Virus record (IMG/VR): IMGVR_UViG_3300031963_000141
Location: 1-63,087 of that record
Origin: a virus
Strand: one strand, 5' to 3'
Length of the DNA: 63,087 bases
The notes below the pieces were generated by a model. It was not told the origin of the DNA. It was given only the letters and a program-made list of their open reading frames with translations, and searched no databases. Shown in pieces: positions 42,301 to 54,100 of the stretch; within the stretch, counting starts at the first letter, position 1; the number at the start of each line of letters is the position of its first letter. A program made the position numbers and the translations under genes.

Positions 42301-45138
42301 AAGAAAGAAGGTAATGACTTACTTAATCACTTAGCTAGCCAAGGTCTTTACATTAGTCTAGATGACTTTGAAAGATGGAGAGAAATGAAGATACTACCAG
42401 ATGAGATCTATGATGATGTTCATAAAGTAGTTATCCGTAAGTCTCACCCAATGTATGATGAGATCATCAGACCATTCTTGATGCTGAATAATCTTCAGAC
42501 AGTTAAGAATGAAATGGAGATTGTTGAAGAGTCAGTAAGAGAAGATCTTGACAAGCTTGATGCTGAAATGCAAGCTAGAATAGATGTATTACCTAAGAAT
42601 GAGAAGAGGGAAGACCAAGGGTCACTTGACTTTAAAGGCAAGGAGACAATCAAATCTAAAAATATCTCTGAGCAACTTGGAGACAAAGAGTATGTAGATG
42701 TAGTTGGTAAAGATGGCACACCACTTACTTTCTACAAAGACGGTGAGGTATTAAGATTCAATGATAAAGATGGTGAAGAAGTTACACCAGAATCATTAAA
42801 AGAACTTGGCACATCTGATTCTTTTGCAGAAGCAACTAAGTTTGTTATGGTTACTGAACCGGATCCAGATGCTGTTAAAGAAATCATGGATGAGTTTGCA
42901 GAAAAGAAAGCAGACATACTTCAATCAGCTGCTGAAAAAGGTGTAGAGAATCCAGGTGAGGTAAAAGAAAGGGTTATCTATACAACAGATATGGATATGG
43001 ATGAGTTTCCACCAGATTTGTATAATAGAATAGTTCTTGCTTTTGAAGAATATGCTGATGAAAATGGTCTTACTGATTTATCAGGAGATGATTTTGATAT
43101 GGCATTAGACTCATTCTTAAAAAGTAGTTTTGTTGCAGCTAGATTAGTTGATGATTATAATAAAGAACAGGAGCTTGGTAAAGCAATGGTTAGAGAACCA
43201 GAGGTACCGATGATCAAAGTTGGTGATAAAACAATGAAGATCAATGAGATACCTGAAGCTCAGTTAAGATCAATACTTAAAACATATCAGACTGAATTAG
43301 ATTCTCTTGCTAAAGAAGAACAAACTCCTGATATAAAACAAAGATCCGCAAGACTTGCATATAGTATTAGAAAGATAAATGATTATCTATCTGGTAAAGT
43401 AAGAGAGGGATTCAGTGAAGCCCAAAGAAAAACTATTGATTTAATACAACCTATTATTGATTTCCAAAATGATATCACTAAAGGTAAAGGTGGTTATTTG
43501 ATTAACAACCAGATAATGCAGAGAGTAACTCAAGTCATTAGAAAGTTTGAGACAGAAGAATATAAGTATCAAGCTGAAGGTGATGTTAAAGCTACTTTCA
43601 ATACTACAATAGCTGAGCAAGGATTTAATGAGTCATCAATAAGTAACTTCATCACTGAATTGAGAAAGCAGAAGCTTCCTGGATTTAGTGACTTTACATA
43701 CAATGAGTTACAGAATGAGCTCAATACTATGTTGAGTGAAGCTCCGTCTGCATCAAATGAAGACCTAATTAATAAGGTCATGAATACAATTGCTGAGAAG
43801 ACTTATGAAGAATCTAGAATCTCAGGTAACTATATTGATGATCAAGTCCGTGACTTGTTTGCTGACAAAGAGCCTAAGTTTGATGATACTAAAATTACTA
43901 GAGAAGCATATGATGCTTTATTTAATGAAGACCCAGAGAGCCTTGGCTACCTCAGAAACATAAAAAGACTAGTAGATGAAGAAGGTCTTTATGTATTATC
44001 AAGAGTTGTACTCAATGATGGTACAGAAAGAGGTCTTGTTCTTTATGATGAAGAGGCAGGAGTAGCTGGTGAAGTTGACTTACTTGCTGTAGATAGACTT
44101 GGTAATGTGTACATCATTGATACTAAGACTGGTAAAGAAGTTAAATGGAGAGGATTCAATGTAGAAGGTAATCAATCTTCCAAAAAAGAAATCTATACAT
44201 TACAACAAACAGCATATGCTAATCTTCTTTACAATCTTACTGATAAACAAGCTAAGGTCAGTCTATTACCGATTCAAATAGACTATGAGGCTAACACAGG
44301 TAGAATAACTAGAGCAGGTAAACCAACTGCTAAAGGTGCATTAGAGGATGGTAAATACAGAATACCACTTGAGATAACACCTGATATCCAGGAAAAAATT
44401 GACTCTGTTATTCCAAGAAAGATTAAAGCTGCGCCAGAAACTGAAGAGACAGGACCTGCTCAAAATGAAGACTTTACTGGAGGTAACATTCCGGCAGAAG
44501 ATAGTGACATACAGGTACCACAAGAAGAACCAGTTATTGATCTGGACATTGATACATTAAGAAAACCTATTGCTGAGGCTACACAAGAAGTATTAGACCT
44601 ATTCAAGTCTGACTTTGCACAGGCTATTGCTAAGAATAATATCTCTGTAGAAAGTGTAACGGCAGTACAGGAACTTATCAATGAAAGACAGAGGCAATTA
44701 GATAGTGGAGTAGCAGTAAAACTTACACCTGAGAATGTCAAAGTAGGTGACCAACTTGTCGCAATTAATCCTATATTTGTTAATAACAAGCTTGCTATAG
44801 CAGAGGGTGACATTGTATCCATTAAATCTATTGATAAGGTTGCTCAGTTTGCTGATGTAAATACTACAACAGTACCATCAGTCCCAGTCACATTTAACTT
44901 TGCAGAGTTAAATAAAATGTTTATATTAAAACAAGAGGTTATGAAAACAGAAGGTTCAGAAGATGAGGGAGCTCCATTGACAAAAGATGAAAAAGACTTT
45001 ATGGAAGAATCATTTGAAAACATCAACAATCTACTTAAAAGTTCAGATAGAAAAGATGCTCTTAAGAAAGAAGCAGACAAACAACTTACTGATGCTGTAG
45101 ATACTGAACTATTTGAAGACGTAACCTCTGACTGTTAA
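39298..45138 (+). CDS. Giant polyvalent virion protein with PD-(D/E)XK nuclease domain (1,946 aa)
   Basis: A 1,946-residue protein. The N-terminal third has two weakly hydrophobic regions (residues of about 225-270, EEAAAAAFTVATAGGGAPAL, and 560-600, FASGFTMGMFASPLNALPQA) of the kind seen in membrane-crossing ejection proteins. Residues of about 640-1100 are long acidic helices. Near residue 1,590 is a PD-(D/E)XK nuclease signature: AGEVDLLAVD (E1592, D1594), then YIIDTKTG (D1608, K1610), then LQQTAYANLLY, the Q-x3-Y helix of Cas4/RecB-type nucleases. Substrate is not deducible; cleaving host DNA or processing entering DNA are options. Acidic linkers near the C-terminus precede a small beta domain. 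It joins the next gene across 11 bases. Confidence 0.7.
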   Translation: MADTNESFSPLDSLGPAYGKINQPSLDEQGLSAFEGDRITRPEINFPDRGTNFIPIIPSAGQLDNQQTTVRKDIVGKPGAKANPSKLSAKDFSKAIGDFYSAKAAANQDKNEYARIYSYDAGPDGGSFYKRYSKMGDETFNKLGFHPFRDNESIYNAGTSGWADAKRMMVHSFWPMFTQAFKSAPQSLGKMLQGDFSPDKEAAMMSAEQSAIGYSSRGGVGAWLNNTGMAFAYTAGVITEALAEEAAAAAFTVATAGGGAPALFATTANNARKIPSILRGLNTAENAIDGMKAMNATLNGLKSVSGARSFWNAARVEKTVSSNTFKFFNPLSNLTEAGIKIAKNEDNLTGLARAYDATKKTFGGFYGDVRAVNMALSEARLEGGMAENDTYNKLYDDYYRDEQEAPDNKTQERMMLQAKEAGMTDLIWNTGLIYASNKLVLPNLVNRRGGIANFLKSKTEDLLNLDGGDILKINKKTTLKTGKTVNTSKLEWREKNLWNTVKGFAQRPLSKSIPAGAAYFKANIGEALQENLQEVISDATKNYYIDSYSNPNVATHQYARGLVKNAVKDQFSARGLETFASGFTMGMFASPLNALPQAFSIGYNRIFDNDAYTKYKMARTKYGQQMVNTLSSVDLKDFFDNNLKNYGVQASATDLKVTASEKVARDASDAAFISQMQVILDKGMMDYYTDQLKGLQQLTAEEFEEMVPGIPAGKGQEYLDKLPEVIDRAQKMEKKFNDINDRFPNPVNISNYKKGDPDYEDASLTYHAWEEAKRNAIFFNESFDNTTKRMSSIINDVTSSGLLKKASFNDMKVLFDQALLSNEAEILKTEVDTLESTKADPKELAKKKRRLEVLKKLDDGITSFKRYYVDRSEIAQRIINDNKDASEEEVLKMIDNELGIRNDDNDIKFNEELESTFREYLKSLASINDDNLFDSDIDEAFEKLRDFYLLSKEAQGMVRGINLLHDPKGFVEHVKRNKVWMKELYDNRREYYENLKEQEFQKKEGNDLLNHLASQGLYISLDDFERWREMKILPDEIYDDVHKVVIRKSHPMYDEIIRPFLMLNNLQTVKNEMEIVEESVREDLDKLDAEMQARIDVLPKNEKREDQGSLDFKGKETIKSKNISEQLGDKEYVDVVGKDGTPLTFYKDGEVLRFNDKDGEEVTPESLKELGTSDSFAEATKFVMVTEPDPDAVKEIMDEFAEKKADILQSAAEKGVENPGEVKERVIYTTDMDMDEFPPDLYNRIVLAFEEYADENGLTDLSGDDFDMALDSFLKSSFVAARLVDDYNKEQELGKAMVREPEVPMIKVGDKTMKINEIPEAQLRSILKTYQTELDSLAKEEQTPDIKQRSARLAYSIRKINDYLSGKVREGFSEAQRKTIDLIQPIIDFQNDITKGKGGYLINNQIMQRVTQVIRKFETEEYKYQAEGDVKATFNTTIAEQGFNESSISNFITELRKQKLPGFSDFTYNELQNELNTMLSEAPSASNEDLINKVMNTIAEKTYEESRISGNYIDDQVRDLFADKEPKFDDTKITREAYDALFNEDPESLGYLRNIKRLVDEEGLYVLSRVVLNDGTERGLVLYDEEAGVAGEVDLLAVDRLGNVYIIDTKTGKEVKWRGFNVEGNQSSKKEIYTLQQTAYANLLYNLTDKQAKVSLLPIQIDYEANTGRITRAGKPTAKGALEDGKYRIPLEITPDIQEKIDSVIPRKIKAAPETEETGPAQNEDFTGGNIPAEDSDIQVPQEEPVIDLDIDTLRKPIAEATQEVLDLFKSDFAQAIAKNNISVESVTAVQELINERQRQLDSGVAVKLTPENVKVGDQLVAINPIFVNNKLAIAEGDIVSIKSIDKVAQFADVNTTTVPSVPVTFNFAELNKMFILKQEVMKTEGSEDEGAPLTKDEKDFMEESFENINNLLKSSDRKDALKKEADKQLTDAVDTELFEDVTSDC

Positions 45139-45149
45139 AACATTTTATT

Positions 45150-48100
45150 ATGATCAATTGTGCCTTATCTAGTACAACAGTAGAAAAATTATATAAGAGT
45201 ATATACAAACATATGTCTGATTCATTAAAGGAGGGAGCTGAACCGTTTTCTCCTGCAGACTATATGGCTTATGTATATGGTAATAAAGCTCAAGCTTCAA
45301 CTCCTGAAACTGCTGCTAAATTAATTCAGCATGTACCACGTATGATTATTGATCTGTACAACACAGACTTTATTCAGAACCCAAGCTTTACAAAGTTAGA
45401 TTTAAACTCTCTAGCTGAGCTAGGGCGTTCATACTTAGATGTTGACAACGGTATCAATAATGTAATCAATACATATAAGGAAACATCAAAAAAGTTTCTT
45501 AGAGCTTATGTAAATACATTAAAGGGTGAAGCAGGTAATACTGAAGAGATGGACCCAGAGGGTACTTTTTACTATCCTTCTGAGCGCTTTAGACCATATA
45601 CGTCACTAAGTGGTACATCCCAAGAACTAATTGCAGCTGACCCTACTAGAGTAGATATGTTTATTGAAACTCTTGATGAGTCTAAAAGAACTATCTATAA
45701 TACTCTGAATAAGATTCAGACTGAGACTGATGGTGTTGATTCTGCAGCAGATAGTTTAGTATACCAAGGTACAACTTTAAAGCTTAAAGCTGTTCAGCTT
45801 ACATCTATTAATCAAGATGAGCTAGATAACTATACTAAAAATATCATCATCCGGTCAAAGTCAATTAAGAAGACTGCTAAAACTGCTGAGGGTGTAACAC
45901 CTGCAGATGAGCAAGTACTATTAGTGATGACTGATGGAGATGGTAAGTTTGTCTACTTCTCAGAAAATGGAGATATAAGTACTAAAGCTGATGGAGGTAA
46001 ACTTGTATATCAGTTTTTAAGAGATACAAGATTAGAGAATGGTAAGTACAGTGTATCCAATATCTATGGATATCAGTCTGTTCTTTCTCCTGCAGAAATT
46101 GCAATGTCATTGTATAAAACAAATGATCCAGCAGTAATTAATAGTATAGCACAAGAGCAACAAAATGAAATGGCTCTTCTATATAATATCAAAGAAAGAG
46201 TCCTAAACAATAAAGAAGAGATAACATTACCTATATCTGGTATAAGCCCAGGTGTTCTTGAGGGTCTAGTAGGAAAAACAATTCTTCTTTCTGACCTTTC
46301 TAAGAAGGCTGACATTGATAAGCAAGTATTTAAAAGCATCAAGACAGTACAGAAAGATAGAGCAGGATTCAAGAAAGGATATGCTACAATTACTATTAAC
46401 GGTACTGAAGTTGTAATAGATAGACCAGATACTACTGATGATGTAGCAAAACAAGTATCTAAAGTATTAACAGATAGAAACTTACCATTCAAAGTAAGAA
46501 CAGATTTCTATTATCAGTTCTTTAATAACAAGATTGACTATAGAGCAAGAAGACATAGCACTTCTACAAATATTCCTAATCAGGAGTTCTACTTTAATTA
46601 TTCTAATGAGACTTTCCAACAAAATCAATCACGTAAGTTTCTAGATAATACAATTGATCTTTCTCAAGTAGTTGTAGAAGCACTTTCTGATGATCAGTTA
46701 GCATCATATGAAAAGAAGATCTATGATGTGTTAATGTCTGGTAAAGGCAGAAAGGATAAAATGTTTCCTTCAAAGATGACATTTAACAGTGATCTTTTAA
46801 AGAATGAACGTTACTTTGTGTATAATGCTGATACAAAGAGACTTACATTTGGAAATTATATTGATTATTTAAAAACTCTTCCTGCAACAATTAACCTTAG
46901 AGATGTAAACAAGGACTCTGTTAATAGTTATATCTTCTTTGCAGCACCGAATAAAACTAATACAATTATCCAACAGGCTAAAGACAAAGTATCTCAAGAT
47001 AACAGAACTGAAACTAAGAAGCTTAAAGATCAGATTGTTGATTTAGTAAAAGAAGCAGGAGAATTAGATGCTACAGCAAAGTCACCTAAGTCAGGTTTCT
47101 ATATGGGTAAGTTCTATGCTAACTACCAAGTAGATGTACCAGGTGCAGATGCAGAAGCAAAAGCATACTATCCTAACAAGACTCTTATTATTACTAAAGG
47201 TGATAAGAGTTACAAAGACACAAACTTCCCTACAGAAGGTGAAGCTGTTAGACTCAAGGTTAGAGATGAATTAGTTGCAGACGGTGTAACATATAAGGAT
47301 GTAGTTGAAATCTTTAAAGTAAACAAAGATGGATCTACAGGAGATTATATTGGTGTTATTGCTGAGAAAGATGTAAGTGAATATAGTCAACCAGCAGTAC
47401 CAGAAGAGGCTGAAGAACTAGAGATTGAAGTTCCAACTGATGAAGATAAGACACCTGTATCTCCTGTTATTGAAGATATTGAGCAAAATCAAAATCCAGT
47501 TACGCCAACAAACAAGAATACTAATACAGCTAATCTTTTAAATAAGAACTGGAAAGGTCTTGACCGTGCAGGTTACTTACCTAATGATGCTACAAAAGCT
47601 CAGGTAGAAGAAGCTAATAATTGGTGGAATAGTAAGTTCAATCCACTTAAAGGATTGATTGGTATTGATCACGCAGCTAACCTAGTTAACTCAGATGTAT
47701 ATGCGCGCTTTGTAGTATCAGGTCAGACATTGTTATCTGGTGATACACTTGGTAAGATTCAAATCAACAAAGGAACAATGGTTGATGTATACCATGAAGC
47801 ATGGCATGCATTCTCTCAGCTTTATCTAACCAATGATCAGAAGACTAGCCTATACAATGAGGTAAGAAACTATACTGATAAGAAAGGTAATAAGCCTTAT
47901 CTTAATAAATCATACCTAGAGATAGAAGAGATGCTAGCTGAAGACTTTAGATCTTTTGCTAAGAATCCAAAACAGGAAATGAAAGATACTCCTGTTAAGA
48001 AATCTATCTTTAGAAAGATACTTGACTTCCTTAAGGCTCTGTTTGGTAAAGTAGGTTCAGCACAAGTTGTTGTAGACAAAGCTTCAGTAGCTAATCAAGA

Positions 48101-51100
48101 CTATCCTGCAACTGCTTCTGAGTTATTCAATAAGCTATACTTTGCTGGGTCAAGTAAAAAAGCAAGTAAAATATTTATGAATACATATTCACCTAGCATT
48201 GATAATGTTATGTGGGATATGTTAAACCGTGGTATTGAAAGAGTTGATGCTAGAGGAGAAGATGCTCTAAGTAGACAAGATTCAATACTAATCAATGAGT
48301 CAATTGATTCAGTTATCTCTGGACTTGTGGATTCTCTTAATGAGGGCTTTGGTAAAAAGTCTTCTACAATTAAATTGCTTACTGACCCTGAAAACCGTGC
48401 AGTAGCATATGAGTCAGTAAAAGAGATATTCCAAGATAAACTTAAGGAGTTCCAAGATGAATTAGGTAGTATTACCTTAACTCCTTTTAGTGCATTAGAA
48501 ACCATAGGTGAATTAGAAAGCAATGCAGCAGCCATATTTAAAAGCAAAAAAGGAGACAACAAGTACGTGTTCCTTGCAAATCAAATTGACAATTTTGAAA
48601 ATCTTAATCCAGATACTAAAGGAGGAGAAAGAATTAAAGGTCAATCCTACTATGGTATAGATATAGTAGCTGATTTCTATTCTCATAAAACTATTAAGTC
48701 TGAGGATAATGATCAAGCTGATATCATTATTGTTAAAGATCTTAGAGATGCACAAGTACAATTTGATAATTACAAGCGCGGTGGTGCAACTAGTATAACA
48801 GATCTTATTATAAAAGAAGGACCTCAGTACAAACCATTGACGTTTGAACAAGAAGAACTTCTTGATAAAATCAGACTTTTACAAGTTACATTAGATAACT
48901 GGGGTGATGATAAGAAAGGTGTAGTTAAATACCATAAGGAGAATAGCCGCTTTGACATTATCCGTGAGGATTATACAGAAGAGTCATATGAAGAAAAAGA
49001 TGCAGACGGAGAACCAGTTGATGAAACTAGTGCTGAAGGATCATCTGATTCAATTGTAAAAACAGGTGAAGTAGGTAAGAAGTCATTAGAACAACTTGCT
49101 CAAAAAGAAGCTATCTATGTAATCAAGAGTCTATTCAAAAAAGAAAAAGGAGAAGTTGTACCTAACAAGCTAGGCTTTAATCAGTTAGCAGACTTCTCCA
49201 AGATATGGAAGATTATCACTAGAGAGATTGGTGGAGTTAAAGATATTAACCTGATGTATGAGAAGCTAGAGAAAGCAGCTCAAACATACTCACCAGAGTT
49301 ACAGCAACTTGTTTACAGTAAACTTCCTAATCCACAAAGGATTGAGAGGAGTGCAGAGTTTGATGTACTTGCATCTATATGGCAGACATTCTCAAGACCG
49401 AGAGTGCCTTATATGCAGTTAACTGGATACCTGGATAAATCATATGATTATATGACAGGTAAACTTACAGTAGATAAAGTAAGTGTTGAGGTGACTGATG
49501 CATCAATTGATGCAAGTAATGTTATTAGGAAGTTTCAGGCGGAGTTCAAAGCTCAATCAGAAAGAGATAATCCATACATCACTAAAGTAGAAAATGTAAC
49601 TACTCTAAATGATTTAAGCAAACTTGTATCTGACTTTGCAGATAAGAGAAGACCAAATGAATTAGATGTAAATAAATCATTTGAATTTGCCAGAGCTATT
49701 GGTTTTATCTTTGATGATCTTAAAGTTATAAAGGATAGACTTAAGGATAATGTAGACTACTATGGTTTACAGTATCTATACACTATTGTAAAAGACTTAG
49801 CTAATATCCAAGCTAAAGGAACTACAGCTAGTCAAGCAGCAATATCTGTTCTTGGTGACTTTGTAGTTAATCCACTTACTACTTTCCAAGCTAAAATACC
49901 TGGCACTATTCTTCCAGGTTTGAAAGTAAAAGAGGTATACCAAAAAAATATTGTAAAGAGATTAGCAGAACTTCAGATGAGATATGGTTTGGAGGGATCT
50001 AATTTTTCTGTGCTCAACCCGGAGAAGAATCTTGTTAATGAATTTATTGATGATTACTCTATCAGCCGTCAGGTTGATGCTATAAACAGAGTAAACAATA
50101 TCAAAGAGCTTTACTCTAATCCTACAGCAGCAGAGAATCCGTTTAAATACATGTCTTATCTTAATCCTAAGATTAACTCATTTGTAAATAACAATAGATC
50201 TCAGATCCTCAATAGTATCTTCTCTACTGAAGGAAACGGTGATAAAATCAAGGGGCGCTCTTTAAAACTATTTATTGATGCTGGTACTCAGATTGCCAAT
50301 GAAGATATTGGTACTACCACAACATCATTAGATATCTATAGTAAGTTCCTACAAGAGATGCACCTTATGTTAAAAGGTGGTATACAGGAATTCATCCGCC
50401 ATGCATCTAAGAAATCATCATTTGGAGTAAAAGTAGATGGTGGTGTTGTATCTTATCCAGGTAAAGGAGAAGACAAAAATCTTTATGTAGACATGTCAAT
50501 GTTTACACCCAACGGTGGTGGAGATATCTATGCTATCAATAACATACTAATTCCTTATCTAGGTGCTGAGTATGAACGTATAATGAAATTCAAAGATAAT
50601 AAGGATGAGTTTCTGAAATATGGTGGATATAACAAAGTAGTTGCTAGAGGAGAGAATGGTGAAAAGATATATGCCGGTGAGGTACTAACATCATTTGATA
50701 ATGTACTTTCTGAAGATACTAAAAAAGAATTACTTTCAGAAGAAGTAATGAATGCTATCAAAGAAAGCGGAGGTACACTTGAAGACTTCTTAAGAACTGA
50801 TAGAACAGGTCTAAAACAAAAGGTAATTAATGATATGATTAATTACTTTGGTGAACAAACTGCAGATAACTTATCTTTCCTTGGTGTACAAGAGTATATT
50901 GATCAATCTCTATTTGATAAGCTTGGACCTAATGACCTTAATGAGGTTGAGCAAAAAGCTGCTATTGTAAAATCATATACGTACAACTCCTGGATACATA
51001 ACTTTGAAACTATTAATCTATTCTATGGTGATATGGCTCAGTACAATCACCTTAAAGAAGAGATGCATAAGCGTAACACAGGTTCTACTTCAGGTGGACC

Positions 51101-54100
51101 TAAGTTCCTTACTGATGTAATGGCTCAAGACTTCATTAATAATATCTGGAATAAAGATAGAGTAGATGATGATGGTAATATAATTGAGAGAGTTACATAT
51201 GCATCTAAGGTAGCCGCTGAAGAAAAGAATGATGACTACAACAAGTTTCACTATGATGGTACTTTTAATACTGCTGTAGTCAAAGATGTTGAGCGCCCGT
51301 CTGTTTATCTTAAGGATATAGAAGCTGGTCTTAGAGCAGAGTATAAACTAAATGGTAAATCTGAAGCTCAGATAAATGACCTACTAGAAAAAGAACTTAA
51401 GCCTTATAAAGAAATGAATGAGGCTGATGGTGCAGGTGTAATTGGTATTGATGCATACCGTACACTTAAGAAGCTAGAAAATGCATGGAGTAATAAACAA
51501 GAAGAGCTTTACAAGAAAATAATAAATAAAGTTCCTATAAAAGCATCTGATGTAGTTAACTACTTCCCGGTATATAAGTTACAGAACTTTGGACCATTAG
51601 CAAATACAGATTTGCCATTGACATCTTTCCATAAGTTTGCATTGATGCCGCTGATTCCTAGTGAGATTGCTGGTTCTCAATTAGAACATCTTCATAAAGA
51701 GATGATGAGAAACAACATTCAGTATCTAACATATGAATCAGGTTCTAAAGTTGGTAATGTTACATCTAATGGAAAAGCAGATGTAATCTTTGCAGATGAT
51801 ACACAGAAAGAACTTAAGAAAGAACTTACTCTTACACCGAATACAATTTACTTAGAGTATCTTAAGAGTGTAACTAATATCAATGCTAAATACAAAACAA
51901 TAGTTACTTTCCCTACTCAGTTGCGTGGATTAATCCTTGATGGATTATTTGATAAAGGAGCAATTACTAAGCCTGAGTTTGATAAACTAGCAACTAAGTA
52001 TGATGATGTTGTTGCTCAGTATACTAACTTACTTAAGTTAGAGATACTTGAAGAGATTGGATACGAGCAAAAGAATGGTAAATACATTGGTAATATCAAG
52101 AACTTCCTAGAGCTTATTCAAAAAGAACTAGGTAAAAGAGATATTCCAGATCACTTGTTAAGATCTATTGGTGTAGACTTTAATGGTAACATAAAGACTG
52201 ACTTATCACTTCACCTAGAAGCAGATACTATTGAGCGTATGCTATTGTCTGTACTTACTAAAAGACTTATCAGACAAAAGGTAAAAGGAGAAGCATTAGT
52301 ACAAGTACCAAGTACAATGTACAATGGTCTCTGGGATCAGACAGTACAGTTTGATAAAGCTTCAGAAAAAGATAAAAAGAAATATCTAGGTAGTAACAAC
52401 CTTCCTTCATATCACCCAGGTAAAGATGGGACTAATGCAATGAAGATTGCTATTGCTCTTCAAGGTGACTTTGTTAACTTACTTAAGTTACAATATAAAG
52501 GAGAAGAGATTGGTAATATCAGTAGACTAAACGAAGCTATCAAAGATGATGAGTGGTTAGATACTGGTAACAACCGTAAAGCAATTACTCTTGCTGGTGC
52601 ACGTATTCCAATTCAGAACTTAAACTCAATGGAGTTTGGTGAAGTATGGCATTTCTTAGATCCAGCAGCAGGAAATAAAGTTGTTGTACCTACAGAGATT
52701 GTAGCTAAGGCAGGATCTGACTTTGACGTTGATAAAATCTTCTGGATGATGCCTCACATTAATACACAAGGTGAGTATGCAACAGGAGCTATCAGCAATG
52801 AGGAGTTAAAACAAAAGATTGATGATCTTAAAAAGATCAAACCAAAACCTGGAATGAAAAAACCAAGTCCTAAAGCTCTAATTCAAAAACAGAAGAAGGC
52901 ACTTGAGAATGAATTGATCCAGGCTACTAAAGATATATTGGCAACTCCAGGAAACTTTGCATCACTTGTACGTCCAAATGAAACTCACCTTGTAAAAGGT
53001 ACAGCAGATGAATTTGAACCATATGTTATTGAGTATAACAGATACAAGAATATGCATGGTGAGGAACAGAGAATGGGTCCGGCTGATGATAGTGGCAAAA
53101 GAAAAAAAGCTATCAGCCCTACCCGTATTCTGGAAGTAGGTTACAACTTGCATAAGCATGATGTAAACATGGTAGGTAAAGATACCCTAGGTATTGAAGC
53201 TCTACAAAACAAGAAACACCCAATCTTTAAATCTATTGGTGCTAAGATGCCTAAGACTTACAAAGAATCATTCTTTGATGAGAACTCTGGTAAGTATGTA
53301 GATGGTGAGAGAGATTATGAAACAAGATTACTTCTACCGCATGCTGAGATAGACGGACATATTTCTTTGTCTAATAATGTTAATGTAGCAGGTACTAGAA
53401 TTGCTGACGTATACTCTCATATCATGAATGGTCTTCTTGATGTTGAGAAAGATCCATGGGCATTCTTTATTCAAGCTAACCTAGAAACAATCAGCATCCT
53501 TAACTACTTACTAGAAGCAGGAGTACCTGAGAAGACAGCAATTGCATTTGTATCTCAGCCTACAATCCGTGAGTATGGAAGTAATCAAAAGCTACTTAAG
53601 AGTACATTCTCTACACTAGCTACTAAAGAAATCCCTCAAGCTACTTTTACTAAGTTCAAAGCCGCTAATAGAATTGAGAAAAGAATACCTTATCAAAGAA
53701 GAGCATTATATCTTAAACAGATAAATGAGAACGCATACAGCAGAGCAATAGCTAAGGTTGGTGATAATGATACAATCTCTGTAGTTCTAGATGGTGATAA
53801 TGCACCACAAGTAACTCTAGTTAAAAACTTGAAGACTGCGATTCAAAAAGGCATAACTACACCAGCAAAAGTGGTTAGTATATACAGAGGAGCAGAAGTA
53901 AGTAAGAAAAACTTATTATATAAGAGATTTGGTTCACTTGTAACTAATGACACAGCATATGATGCTGCAGTTCTTGCTACATCCGAGCCTGGAATTCTTA
54001 ATGACAAAGGTTACTTTGATGAAGAAACACTAATAGCTAGCATCAAGGATCCAAAGAATCCTAAGTACAAAGCTATTCAGGACGCAGCATTCTTACACTT

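Noticed and set aside
48101-48562. - strand open frame of 153 codons within the polymerase gene, and similar ones at 44460-44822 and 58399-58845
   Set aside because: Chance antisense frames in long AT-rich genes; no promoter or leader on that strand.
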